The position numbers were made by a program, and so were the translations under genes. The notes under the pieces were generated by a model. It made no database searches, was not told the origin of the DNA, and saw nothing but the letters and a program-made list of their open reading frames with translations. Positions 16,592-25,331 of a stretch of DNA of 64,000 nt are shown in pieces. The number at the start of each line of letters is the position of its first letter. Positions within the stretch are counted from its first letter, which is position 1. The DNA is from CAZFHZ01 sp964519015 (lineage in GTDB: Bacteria; Blakebacterota; Blakebacteria; Blakebacterales; CAYUVJ01). Where the stretch lies: contig CAZFHZ010000002.1 in assembly GCA_964519015.1 (NCBI GenBank), positions 18,188 to 82,187 of the forward strand, written 5' to 3'.

Positions 16592-17773
16592 GTGACGGAC
16601 AGCCGACCGATCCTGCACGTGATCACCCGCCTGGAGGCCGGTGGGGCCCCTCGCAGCCTGCTGCTGCTGCTCGAAGGGTTGCGGGCGGCCGGGATCGAGG
16701 TGGAACTGGCAACCGGGTTTACACCTCCCCCCGCGCTCGATCTGCTCCCCGAAGCCGAACGCCTGGGGATACCCCTCCATGTGATCCACCACTTGCGGCG
16801 CGATCCCCATCCGTGGCATGACGCGGCCGCCCTGGTCGAACTCGTCCGGCTCATCCGCCGCCGCCGGCCGGTCATGGTCCACGCCCACACCAGTAAGGCC
16901 GGCTTCCTGGGCCGGCTGGCCGCCCGCCTGACCGGGATCCCCTCCGTCTACTCCCCCCGCGGCACCATCCTGGAGGGGTATTTCACCGGCCTGCGGCGCG
17001 GTCTCTTCCTCCGGCTCGATCGGCTGGCCGCCCGCTGGTCCTCCTTTATCGTCGGCCTGACCCCCGAGGAGTCGGCCTCCTATCTGGCCGCCGGGATCGG
17101 GCGGCCCGACCAGCACGTGAATATCCCCATCGGGGTGGACTGCGCACTCTTCACCCCGCCCGAGACGGCCGAGCGTACCCGGCGCCGGGCCGACATCGGT
17201 CTGCGGGAGGAGGAACTCCTGCTCCTTTCGGTGGGCCGTCTGGTACCGGTGAAGGATCAGGCCACCCTGGTGCGGGGGCTGGCCCTGCTGCCGGCCGACC
17301 TCCCTCCCTGGCAGTGCTGGATCGTGGGCGCCGGGCCCGAGGAAGAGAGACTCTCCCGGCTGATCAACGAGAGCGGGTTGACCGGTCGGGTCCGGCTGAC
17401 CGGCCATTCCGACGAGGTACCCCGCCTGCTCGGTCTGGGCGACCTCTTCCTTTTGACCTCGGTCAACGAGGGGTTCGGCCGGGTGCTGCTGGAGGCGATG
17501 GCGGCCGGCCTGCCGGTGGTAGCCACCTCGGTGGGCGGGATCCCCAGCGTGCTCGATGAGGGGAGGGCCGGACGGCTGGTACCCCCCAGCGACCCCGACC
17601 GTCTGGCCGCAGTGCTGACGCCGCTTCTGCGCGACCCCGGGGAACGGGCCCGGCTCGCCCGACTCGGCCGGGAACGAGTCCGTACCACCTACAGTCTGGA
17701 GGCGGGGGTGCAGCAGCATCAGCAGCTCTACCAACGGGTGCTGGGTGGCGGGAGTACCGGCGGGCTGGTATAG
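16592..17773 (+). CDS. Glycosyltransferase family 4
   Basis: The 393-residue GT-B enzyme has HVITRLEAGGAPRSLLLLLEGL at the N-terminus, HAHTSKAGFLGRLAARLTGIP, VNIPIGVDCALF, LLSVGRLVPVKDQATLVRGL and an EX7E motif in SVNEGFGRVLLEAMAAGLPVV. The HTSKAGFLGR segment resembles the WcaJ/PglA-type subgroup of GT4 that acts early in repeat-unit assembly. Start GTG 16592 lies one base after the previous stop and the upstream gene ends in TCTGAGGTG, so coupling is likely. Confidence 0.87.
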   Translation: MTDSRPILHVITRLEAGGAPRSLLLLLEGLRAAGIEVELATGFTPPPALDLLPEAERLGIPLHVIHHLRRDPHPWHDAAALVELVRLIRRRRPVMVHAHTSKAGFLGRLAARLTGIPSVYSPRGTILEGYFTGLRRGLFLRLDRLAARWSSFIVGLTPEESASYLAAGIGRPDQHVNIPIGVDCALFTPPETAERTRRRADIGLREEELLLLSVGRLVPVKDQATLVRGLALLPADLPPWQCWIVGAGPEEERLSRLINESGLTGRVRLTGHSDEVPRLLGLGDLFLLTSVNEGFGRVLLEAMAAGLPVVATSVGGIPSVLDEGRAGRLVPPSDPDRLAAVLTPLLRDPGERARLARLGRERVRTTYSLEAGVQQHQQLYQRVLGGGSTGGLV

Positions 17774-17849
17774 TGTCATCGTCCGGCGCAATCTTTGTTT
17801 TTGAAGGGTCGTGTAAGCCGGTCCAGCTTCACCCTATGGGAGCATGAGC

Positions 17850-18656
17850 ATGTACCTGGATTTCTGGGGTCTTGAGCGCATGCCGTTCAAGAACACACCC
17901 GACCCCGAATTCTATTTCCACTCCCCGCAGCACGAAGAGACGCTCACCCGCATGCTCTTCTGCGTGCAGAACGACATGGGCGCGGCGGTCGTCACGGGCG
18001 TCTTCGGCTGCGGCAAGACGCTGCTCATCCACCTGCTCCGCACCCGGCTGGAACGGAGTAACTACCAGTTCGTGATGGTCTCCAACCCCCAGCTGGATGA
18101 CGTCGAGCTGCTCCGCATGATCCTCATCAAGATGGGCCTCTCGGTGGTGCCGCACGCCAAGGCCGACGTGGTCAGCCGCCTGGAGGAACACCTGCTCAAC
18201 AACCAGCGTGACGGCCGCCAGACCCTCCTGATCATCGACGAAGCGCACATCATCGAGCGACGGGAGACGTTCGAGGAGATCAGGCTGCTCCTCAACTACC
18301 AGAGCGAAGGGCGCTCCCTCCTCAGTCTCTTCCTGGTAGGGCAGCCCGAACTGAGCCTCAAGGTGGACCTCAACAAGCCGCTGGCGCAGCGGGTGGCGAT
18401 GCGGGCCCACCTGGGGCCCTTCACCCTCGCGGACACGACGGCCTACGTACGGCATCGTCTCAAGACCGGCGGTTGTGAGCGGGAGATCCTGACCGAGAAG
18501 GCGTACGAACTGGTGCACGACCTGAGCGCGGGCATCCCCCGGCGGATCAACAACATCTGCAACCTGGCCCTCCTCCTGGGCGCCTCGCGCGGACAGGAGC
18601 GGGTCGATGAGATGATCGTCTACGAAGTCTCCCGCACCCTGGAGGGGGAGTACTGA
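17850..18656 (+). CDS. ExeA/GspA-type AAA ATPase (as in EPS loci)
   Basis: This 268-residue ATPase starts MYLDFWGLERMPF, the conserved N-terminus of ExeA-like and exosortase-linked ATPases. Walker A is TGVFGCGKT (about 49-57), Walker B LLIIDEAH (126-133), then LVGQPEL and an IPRRINNICN segment near the C-terminus. ATG 17850 is chosen over 17844 because GGGAG (17838-17842) has seven-base spacing to it and the family begins there. It lacks the peptidoglycan-binding tail of true ExeA. No exosortase gene is visible in the window. It probably powers or regulates assembly of the EPS export machinery. Confidence 0.82.
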   Translation: MYLDFWGLERMPFKNTPDPEFYFHSPQHEETLTRMLFCVQNDMGAAVVTGVFGCGKTLLIHLLRTRLERSNYQFVMVSNPQLDDVELLRMILIKMGLSVVPHAKADVVSRLEEHLLNNQRDGRQTLLIIDEAHIIERRETFEEIRLLLNYQSEGRSLLSLFLVGQPELSLKVDLNKPLAQRVAMRAHLGPFTLADTTAYVRHRLKTGGCEREILTEKAYELVHDLSAGIPRRINNICNLALLLGASRGQERVDEMIVYEVSRTLEGEY

Positions 18657-18664
18657 ACCGGTTG

Positions 18665-20116
18665 ATGCGGATGCGCTATCTCCCGCTGGTCACCATCCTC
18701 CTGCTGGGTCCTTCCGTCGCTGCCGCAACCGTTCCCCCCGACACTACCCTGGCCGTACTCCTGCACAGCCACGCCCTCTTCGACACCTACGGTTCCGAGG
18801 GGCCGGTCCGGCTGCAGCAGGCCGCCCGGGAGGCGGGGATCGGGGCGGTCGTGCTCACCGAGCAACTGGTCGCCGACTGGACCTGGGCTCCTCCCCTCCT
18901 GCGGCTCTTCGGCGGCGCCCGCCTGCGTCGGGTGTCGGTGAGCAGCTACGGAATCGAGCGCTACTTCCGGGAAGTCACCGAGGCCGACCGGCAGGTGCCG
19001 GAAGTGATCCTGATCGCCGGTGTCGAGGCCGCGCCCTACTACCGCTGGAGCGGTGCCCCCTGGTCGGGTTCGCTCACCATGTGGGACTGGCAGCGCAACC
19101 TGCTCGTCCTCGGTCTCCCGGAGCCTTCGGACTACGAGCACCTCCCGGTGGTGGGCCTGCGGAGCCGGCTGATCGCCTCGCCACGCGACCTGCCCTGGCT
19201 CGTGCTGGTGGTGGCGACCGGCTTCGCCTTCCTGGTCGCACTCAACCGTCTCCGGGTCCTCCCCACCCTGCTCGCCCTCACCCTGTTCGGTCTCCTGATC
19301 TGGTCGGGCCCCCCCCCACCCGCCCCCTTCTCCCCCTACGGACCCGACCCCGGCGTGCGTCCCTGGCAGACCTTCATCGACAGCGTGCGGGCCCGGGGTG
19401 GACTGGCGATGTGGACGCAGGTGGAGGCGGTGGACGACAGCCGTCCGCTCCGGGGATGGGTTCACATCCACACCGACCCTCACCCCCAGGTGCTCCTGGA
19501 TACCTGGGATTATCAGATGCTCGGAGTGATCTACCCTTCCTCCTCGTCGGCCCAGGAGCCCGGACGTGAGTGGGACCAGGCCCTGCTCGCCTATCTGGCC
19601 GGCCAGCGGGCCGAGCCCGTCTGGGGGTGGGGGGAGTCGGCCCTCCACTACCCCTCGCAGGTCACCGGCGGTGCCAGTGGGAAACGGGTGGACGAGGTAC
19701 TCAGTTTCGTCCGGACCCCTTCCGCCTCCCCCCGGGACATTTTGGCCGCGCTGGCCGCTGGGCATGGCTGGTCGGCACGCTCGGCCGTAGCGCCGGGAAG
19801 GCTCGAGCTGGCAGGATTCGCGGCGGTCCGGGGTGGGCAATCGGCCGGCAGTGGGGAGTGGCTGGAGGGGACGGGACCGCTGCGGGTCGAAGCGGCCTGG
19901 CGGTTCGAAGGACCCGATCCCCCGCTGGTGCGTGCCCGCCTGGTGAGGGACGGCCGGGTGGTGGTCGAACGGTCCGGCCGTGGAGCGATGGGACTGGACT
20001 GGGTGGAGCCGGTCGGAGCCGCCGGTGAGCAGCACTTTTTCCGGCTCGAGGTGGACAGCCAGGCCTACCGGTTGTTGACCAATCCAGTGTTCGTTCGTTT
20101 CGGGGAACGCCGATGA
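18665..20116 (+). CDS. PHP-like membrane protein, probably catalytically inactive
   Basis: The 484-residue protein has a signal-peptide-like start, then a PHP/CehA-like fold: LLHSHALFDTYGSEGPVRLQQAA with His34 and His36, VVLTEQ (65-67) where active enzymes have TDH, and ILIAGVEA. Two membrane segments (about 177-218) interrupt the fold. It resumes with PWQTFIDSVRARGGLAMWTQVEA, where active enzymes have WAHPE, and ends with a beta-rich C-terminal part after RDILAALAAGHGWS. Two metal-ligand motifs are lost, so a binding or structural role is more likely than hydrolysis. The function is not known. It sits between the ATPase and WbqC genes. Confidence 0.6.
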   Translation: MRMRYLPLVTILLLGPSVAAATVPPDTTLAVLLHSHALFDTYGSEGPVRLQQAAREAGIGAVVLTEQLVADWTWAPPLLRLFGGARLRRVSVSSYGIERYFREVTEADRQVPEVILIAGVEAAPYYRWSGAPWSGSLTMWDWQRNLLVLGLPEPSDYEHLPVVGLRSRLIASPRDLPWLVLVVATGFAFLVALNRLRVLPTLLALTLFGLLIWSGPPPPAPFSPYGPDPGVRPWQTFIDSVRARGGLAMWTQVEAVDDSRPLRGWVHIHTDPHPQVLLDTWDYQMLGVIYPSSSSAQEPGREWDQALLAYLAGQRAEPVWGWGESALHYPSQVTGGASGKRVDEVLSFVRTPSASPRDILAALAAGHGWSARSAVAPGRLELAGFAAVRGGQSAGSGEWLEGTGPLRVEAAWRFEGPDPPLVRARLVRDGRVVVERSGRGAMGLDWVEPVGAAGEQHFFRLEVDSQAYRLLTNPVFVRFGERR

Positions 20117-20814
20117 TCCTCGCTGTACACCAGCCGCAGTACTTACCCTGGTCGGGCTACCTGGACAAGATCGATCGGGCGGACCGTTTCGTGCTGCTCG
20201 ATACCGTGCAGTTCAAGAAGGGGGAGTGGCAGAACCGTAACCGCATCAAGACCGCCGCCGGCTGGCAGTGGCTCACCGTACCCATCCTGCACGACCATGG
20301 CCAGGCCATCCGCGAGGTCCGGATCGATCCGGCGCGGGACACCTGGGGCCGCAAACACCAGGAAGCCCTCCGGACCAACTACGCGGCCACGCCGTACTAC
20401 GACTGGGTGCGGGCGGCCCTCGACCCGGTCTGGGAGGGGAAGTGGGAATGGCTGGCCCCCCTCAACCGGGCCACGGTGGAGGCTCTGACCGGACTGCTGG
20501 GCATCACCACTCCGATCTGTCCAGCCTCGGAACTGGGAGAGACCCCCGAGCAACCCGACGAGCGCCTCATCGAGCTCTGCCGCCGGCTGGGCGCCGACAC
20601 CTACCTGGCTGGCGCGGGGGGTGGTGCCTATATGGAACTCGATCGCTGGGAGAAGGCGGGCATCCGGGTCGAGGTACAGCGTTTCATCCACCCCGAGTAT
20701 GCGCAGCCTTTCGGCGACTTCCTTCCCGCCATGTCGGCCGTGGACCTACTATGCAACTGCGGGCCCGGGGCCCTGGCACTGCTGCGCAGCGCCAACGGGC
20801 GCCCGGCCGGCTGA
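20113..20814 (+). CDS. WbqC family protein
   Basis: The 233-residue product begins ILAVHQPQYLPWSGYLDKIDRADRFVLLDTVQFKK, the hallmark of the WbqC-like family (PF08889), followed by QNRNRIKTAAGWQWLTVPI. Members occur in O-antigen and EPS loci and are thought to act in amino-sugar modification, but the reaction is not settled. ATG 20113 overlaps the preceding stop by four bases. The next two genes encode a deacetylase and an aminotransferase, which fits amino-sugar chemistry. Confidence 0.85.
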   Translation: MILAVHQPQYLPWSGYLDKIDRADRFVLLDTVQFKKGEWQNRNRIKTAAGWQWLTVPILHDHGQAIREVRIDPARDTWGRKHQEALRTNYAATPYYDWVRAALDPVWEGKWEWLAPLNRATVEALTGLLGITTPICPASELGETPEQPDERLIELCRRLGADTYLAGAGGGAYMELDRWEKAGIRVEVQRFIHPEYAQPFGDFLPAMSAVDLLCNCGPGALALLRSANGRPAG

Positions 20815-20827
20815 GAGGGGAGTCCCC

Positions 20828-21463
20828 ATGAACGTCCCGGACGAGCGGATCGATATCCTGGCCATCGGGTCCCACCCTGATGACATCGAGTACGGCTGCG
20901 GCGGGACCCTCATCAAGTACACCGACGCGGGACATCGGGTATTCCTCTATGTGGCCACACAGGGATCGTTCGGGGGCGAGCCGGGGATCCGCCGGCAGGA
21001 GATGGAGGAATCCGCCCGGCTCATGGGGATCGAAGAACTCATCTGGGGGGACTACACCGACACCCGGATCCCCCTCTCCCAGGAAGTCATCGAGGAGATG
21101 GAGGGCATCATCCGCCGGGTCCGGCCCCGCTTCATCTTCACCCACTGGCATGACGACACCCATCAGGACCACCGGCATCTGACGGCCTGTACCCTGTCGG
21201 CCACCCGCTACATCCCGAACTTCCTCCTCTACGAGGGACCCACTTCCCAGAACTTCAACGCCAACGTCTTCGTGGACATCACCGCCGTGCTGAAGCGCAA
21301 GATGGGCCTGCTGGAAGCCCACGCCTCCCAGATGACCAAGACCCACATCGAGGAGACCTCGATCCTGGACATGGCCCGGAGCGCCGCGACCTTCCGCGGT
21401 ATCCAGGCCCGCGTGCGTTATGCCGAGGGTTTCGCCAGCCAGCGCCTGCTGATCAATGTCTGA
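20828..21463 (+). CDS. PIG-L/LmbE family deacetylase
   Basis: This 211-residue zinc hydrolase has the metal-site motif AIGSHPDDIEYGCGGTL (about residues 13-29) and the second site THWHDDTHQDHRHLT (about 116-130). PIG-L proteins remove N-acetyl groups from GlcNAc-type sugars. Start ATG 20828 follows GGGGAG at 20818-20823. The 3' end overlaps the aminotransferase start by eight bases. In this locus it probably deacetylates a sugar in the EPS precursor. The homologous BshB-type enzymes are an alternative reading. Confidence 0.86.
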   Translation: MNVPDERIDILAIGSHPDDIEYGCGGTLIKYTDAGHRVFLYVATQGSFGGEPGIRRQEMEESARLMGIEELIWGDYTDTRIPLSQEVIEEMEGIIRRVRPRFIFTHWHDDTHQDHRHLTACTLSATRYIPNFLLYEGPTSQNFNANVFVDITAVLKRKMGLLEAHASQMTKTHIEETSILDMARSAATFRGIQARVRYAEGFASQRLLINV

Positions 21464-22514
21464 GCCCATCCCCCACTCGCGTCCGACCCTGGGTGAGGCC
21501 GAGGAAGCCGCTCTGCTGCGCGTGGTGCGCAGCGGCCAGCTCGCCCAGGGCCCGGAGGTCGCGGCCCTGGAACACGAGGCCGCCCCGCTGCTCGGGCACC
21601 TGGACGGGGTGGCCTGCGGATCGGGCAGCCAGGCCCTGCTGCTCGCCCTGAGCACGCTCGGTCTGGGGGCCGGCCGGCGGGTGGCCCTGCCCGCGTTCAC
21701 CTGTTCGGCCGTGCTGCACGCCGTCCAGTGGGCCGGGGCCGAGCCCGTGCTGCTCGACAACGCCCCGGAAGGGATCGCACCGGGGGTGGCGGAACTGGCT
21801 GCGGCCGGCCCCATCGAGGGGGTAGTGCTGGTCCACCCCTGGGGCTATCCGCTCGAGCTGTCACCTTGGCGGGAGGTAACCGTCCCAATCATCGAGGACT
21901 GCGCCGGCAGTGTGGGGGCTTCCCGGGAGGGGGTACCGGTCGGCGCCACCGGGGATGCCGCCATCCTCTCCTTCTACGCGACCAAGATGCTCTGTGCCGG
22001 AGAGGGGGGACTGCTGGCCGCCCCCGATCCCGTCCTGTTGGAGCGGGCACGCGACCGGCGCGACTACGATGGCCGGTCGGAGTGGGCGATGCGTTTCAAT
22101 TTCAAACTGAGCGACCTGCAGGCCGCCGTGGCGCGCGTGCAGGTGGCCCGGCTCCCCTCGTTCCTCGAACGCCGCCGCCGGCTGGCCGCACGATACGACC
22201 AGGAGGTCCCCGGCCTCGGTCTGACCCCGGTCGCCGCCGGCCCGGGGGCGGACCCCTCGTTCTTCCGCTACCTCTGCTGGGCCCGCGGGGACATCACGGA
22301 ACTGCTGGCCCACTGCGAAGAACGCGGGGTACACTGCCGGCGACCAGTGCCGGTCACCCTGGATGTGCTGCTGGGGACGGGCCGCCGGCCACACGTCCGG
22401 GAGGCCTTCCACCGTCTGATCAGCCTGCCCCTCTACCCCTCGCTGACCGAGGAGGAGCAGCAGCGCGTGCTGGAGGTGCTGGCTGGGGGCCCGGTCCCGG
22501 GAGGGATGGTGTGA
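21456..22514 (+). CDS. DegT/DnrJ/EryC1/StrS-type sugar aminotransferase
   Basis: The 352-residue PLP enzyme has HSRPTLGEAEEAALLRVV, VACGSGSQALLLAL (cofactor phosphate), VPIIEDCAGSVGA with the ring-nitrogen Asp, and SFYATKMLCAGEGG with the Schiff-base Lys at residue 177. The family transaminates keto-sugar nucleotides to amino sugars. Its ATG overlaps the deacetylase gene and its stop overlaps the WecA-like gene (GTGTGA), so the three are translationally linked. The substrate cannot be named. Confidence 0.88.
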   Translation: MSEPIPHSRPTLGEAEEAALLRVVRSGQLAQGPEVAALEHEAAPLLGHLDGVACGSGSQALLLALSTLGLGAGRRVALPAFTCSAVLHAVQWAGAEPVLLDNAPEGIAPGVAELAAAGPIEGVVLVHPWGYPLELSPWREVTVPIIEDCAGSVGASREGVPVGATGDAAILSFYATKMLCAGEGGLLAAPDPVLLERARDRRDYDGRSEWAMRFNFKLSDLQAAVARVQVARLPSFLERRRRLAARYDQEVPGLGLTPVAAGPGADPSFFRYLCWARGDITELLAHCEERGVHCRRPVPVTLDVLLGTGRRPHVREAFHRLISLPLYPSLTEEEQQRVLEVLAGGPVPGGMV

Positions 22515-23674
22515 AGCGGATCACCCTCATCGCGACCCCCGCCGCGCTCCTGCTCACGCTCCTCTTCCTCTGGCTCCGGCAGCGGGTGGAGACTCCCGAC
22601 TGGTTGAACTGGGGCGGTCCCGGTCTGCTCTCCGCTCTGGTGACCTTGGGACTGGTCCCACTCCTGCAGGCACTCGCCGGCCGCATCGGACTGCTCGACC
22701 ACCCTGACGCCCGCAAACAGCACCAGGGAGCGGTCCCGCTGGTCGGAGGCCTGGCCATCTACGGCGGGATGCTGGTCACGGTCCTGGTCTACCCGGTCTA
22801 CCTGCTGAACCCGGCGGTACGTGCCATCCTGCTGGCCGGTGGTCTCCTGCTGGTCATCGGGGTCATGGACGACCTGTTCGAGGTCCAAGCGTCGGTCAAG
22901 CTGCTCTTCCAGGTGTCGGCCGTGGCGGTGGTCATGAGCGGCGGTGTGATGGTGACTTTCCTGCCGGCCGTCTGGTGGGGAGTCGGGCTGGAAGTCCTTA
23001 TCACCGCGATCTGGCTCATCGGGGTGACCAACGCGGTCAACTTCCTGGACGGGGTGGACGGACTGGCGACCTCGCTCACCATCATCGCCGCCCTCGCCTT
23101 CGGGCTGGTGGCCGTCCAGACGAGCCAGCCTTTCTTCCTGCTGCTCTGTGCCGCCCTGGCGGGGGCGTGTTTGGGTTTCCTCCCCTATAATTTCCGCCCC
23201 CGGCCGGCTTCCGCCTTCCTGGGGGATGCCGGAGCCACCCTGCTCGGGTTCCTGCTGGCCTCGATCGCGATCGTCGGGGAGTGGGGAGGATCGGGCGGGA
23301 TGACCCTCGATCTCATCGTACCACTGCTCATCCTGGGAGTGCCCATCTTCGACACCACCTTCATCACCATCACCCGGATCGCGGACGGTCGGATCCGCAC
23401 CTTTCGGGAGTGGCTGGAGTACACCGGCCGGGATCACTTCCACCACCGGCTGCTCAAGCTGGGCTTGAACCGCTTCGATGCGGTGGGTTTCATCTGCCTG
23501 CTCAGCGCGATCCTGGCCCTGAGCGCCATCATCCTGAGGGGCGCCAGCGGCGCTTTGCCCATCCTGTCCCTGCTTCAGGGTGTTATAATCCTCTCCATCA
23601 TCGGACGCTTCATGCTCTTCATCGAACATCGCGACCGCGTCAAGGAAGGGAGTCGGAATGGTTCGGCTGGCTGA
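22511..23674 (+). CDS. WecA/TagO-type undecaprenyl-phosphate sugar-phosphate transferase
   Basis: The 387-residue polytopic protein carries the polyprenyl-phosphate HexNAc-1-P transferase motifs in order: LLDHPDARKQHQGAVPLVGGL, VIGVMDDLFE, NAVNFLDGVDGLATS, FLPYNFRP, AFLGDAGATLLGF, and the C-terminal cytoplasmic loop with RDHFHHRLLKLG. It would start the repeat unit by transferring a HexNAc phosphate to undecaprenyl phosphate. Start GTG 22511 overlaps the previous stop. It ends inside the start of the HD-GYP gene. Confidence 0.9.
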   Translation: MKRITLIATPAALLLTLLFLWLRQRVETPDWLNWGGPGLLSALVTLGLVPLLQALAGRIGLLDHPDARKQHQGAVPLVGGLAIYGGMLVTVLVYPVYLLNPAVRAILLAGGLLLVIGVMDDLFEVQASVKLLFQVSAVAVVMSGGVMVTFLPAVWWGVGLEVLITAIWLIGVTNAVNFLDGVDGLATSLTIIAALAFGLVAVQTSQPFFLLLCAALAGACLGFLPYNFRPRPASAFLGDAGATLLGFLLASIAIVGEWGGSGGMTLDLIVPLLILGVPIFDTTFITITRIADGRIRTFREWLEYTGRDHFHHRLLKLGLNRFDAVGFICLLSAILALSAIILRGASGALPILSLLQGVIILSIIGRFMLFIEHRDRVKEGSRNGSAG

Positions 23675-25253
23675 TGTCCTACCGGGGGGTAAGGGACCTC
23701 AGAAGCCAGGTACCCCCGAGACACCCACGTCGGAGAGCCCGCCCGAAGTGCTCATCCTGACGGCCCGTGAGGAGATCGTGGACCTGGTCCGAAGTGCCGT
23801 TGAAGAACGCGGCTGGCGTCTTCACCGGGCCGGGTCGGCGGAGGAAGTGCTGGAACGTCTCCGCCTGCTCACCCGGGTACGGGTAGTGCTGGACGGACAT
23901 CATGATGGGACCCCGAGTCTGATCGACCATTCCGCGCTCGATTCCCGGACCTGGGTTGTCCTGGTCGACGAGACCTCGATGAAGGAAGCGTCGTTCCAGG
24001 CCTTACCGGAAACCCGCAAGCTCGGTCCGACGGTCGATCCCCAGGAATTGTTCGCGCGGCTCCAGCCGGCCACCGCGGCCTCTGCCCGGACCGAATCCGG
24101 CCGGGTGTTCACCCGACCGGTCCCGGTGCCCCCGCCGGTCACCGAGCCGGTCGCTCCTCCGGTCGCGAAGACTCCTCCCTCGCCGAGTCCGCCTCCGGTG
24201 GCGCAACCCTCACCGAAGCCGGCCGCTCCTGCCCCCCCGCGGACGCTCCAGCCCCAGGCGCCGCTCCGGGCCCCGGTTCCCCCTCCCACCCCGACGGCCA
24301 CCCCCCGGGTCGCCCCGGCGACCACCCCCGCACCGGTCAGGAGCCGGGGACCCTACGAAGTCACCGTCGCCGCGATCGCCACATTCCTCAAGGGGCATCG
24401 CAACCGGTCCAATCCACCCCTCAACGAAATCGCCGAGGCAGTTACCGGACTCATCAAGGGTGCCCGCACTTCCAACGAAGACTTCCTCAAGATGATTGAG
24501 CCCCGGCCGGAGTTCGAGGAGGTCGACCTCTTCCTGGCTTATCACCAGGTCAACACTACCATCCTGGTCAACAAGATCGGCCGCGGACGGCACCTCCCCG
24601 ACCAGGAGCTCTTCGAATTGTCCCTGGCGGCGGCCATTCACGATGTGGGTATGACCCGGTTACCTGAGGGACTGATCGCCCGGCCGGGGAAACTCGACCC
24701 GTCAGGCTACTCACAGATCAAGCAGCACCCGGCTTACGGCCGCGACATCGTAAAGGCGTACGCAGACGCCTACCCCTGGCTGCCCCAGGTGGTCTACCAG
24801 GAACATGAGCGCTTCGACGGATCGGGCTATCCGGAAGGACTCAAGGGGGAGGCGATCCACAAGTACGCCCAGATCATCGGACTGGCCGATACCTACGAGG
24901 CCCTGACCCACCCGCGTACGTTCCGGGAGAGCATGATCCCATTCAACGTGCTCCAGCAGCTCATCCGGCTTGGCGGGAGGCTCTTCCCCAGTGACCTGGT
25001 CAAGGCGTTCATCCAGGAGATCAGCGTCTTCCCTCTGGGTTCCGATGTCCGTCTCAGCACCGGCGAGGTGGGCACCGTCGTGGAGATCAACCAGGGCTAT
25101 CCCCTGCGCCCATTGGTCCAGATCCACTTCTCTTCGACCGGAGTCCCGCTGGGAGAGGAGGAGCGGCGGGTGGATCTGAGACAGGAACCGATGATCTATA
25201 TCACCGGTCCGGTTGATGCGCGGGAGAAGAAGCCGGGCGCAAGTATCGGTTGA
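23658..25253 (+). CDS. HD-GYP domain protein with degenerate receiver-like N-terminus
   Basis: The 531-residue protein has a receiver-like segment (about residues 28-135: EVLILTAREEIVDLVRSAV, VRVVLDGHHDG, then GPTVDPQELFARL where the usual Lys is missing), a long Pro/Ala linker (about 150-235), and an HD-GYP domain with HD at 328-329, LPEGLIARPGKL, EHERFDGSGYPEG (GYP 390-392) and LADTYEALTHPR. HD-GYP proteins hydrolyse c-di-GMP. As the last gene of the EPS operon, overlapping the previous gene by 17 bases, it probably adjusts polysaccharide output. A Pro-rich linker of this length is uncommon. Confidence 0.85.
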   Translation: MVRLADVLPGGKGPQKPGTPETPTSESPPEVLILTAREEIVDLVRSAVEERGWRLHRAGSAEEVLERLRLLTRVRVVLDGHHDGTPSLIDHSALDSRTWVVLVDETSMKEASFQALPETRKLGPTVDPQELFARLQPATAASARTESGRVFTRPVPVPPPVTEPVAPPVAKTPPSPSPPPVAQPSPKPAAPAPPRTLQPQAPLRAPVPPPTPTATPRVAPATTPAPVRSRGPYEVTVAAIATFLKGHRNRSNPPLNEIAEAVTGLIKGARTSNEDFLKMIEPRPEFEEVDLFLAYHQVNTTILVNKIGRGRHLPDQELFELSLAAAIHDVGMTRLPEGLIARPGKLDPSGYSQIKQHPAYGRDIVKAYADAYPWLPQVVYQEHERFDGSGYPEGLKGEAIHKYAQIIGLADTYEALTHPRTFRESMIPFNVLQQLIRLGGRLFPSDLVKAFIQEISVFPLGSDVRLSTGEVGTVVEINQGYPLRPLVQIHFSSTGVPLGEEERRVDLRQEPMIYITGPVDAREKKPGASIG

Positions 25254-25281
25254 TCCGGCCCGCACCCCTCTACCTGGACGA

Positions 25282-25307
25282 AAAAGAGCGGCTCGCGCCG
25301 CCCTTTT
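25282..25307. terminator. Bidirectional intrinsic terminator
   Basis: AAAAG (25282-25286), one mismatch, GCGGC (25288-25292), loop TCGC, GCCGC (25297-25301), one mismatch, CTTTT (25303-25307). The stem is GC-rich with an A run on one side and a T run on the other, so it can stop both the plus-strand EPS operon ending at 25253 and the minus-strand TPR gene ending at 25332. Confidence 0.8.
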
Positions 25308-25331
25308 CGCTGCTCCCTTCCGCTGGAACTG

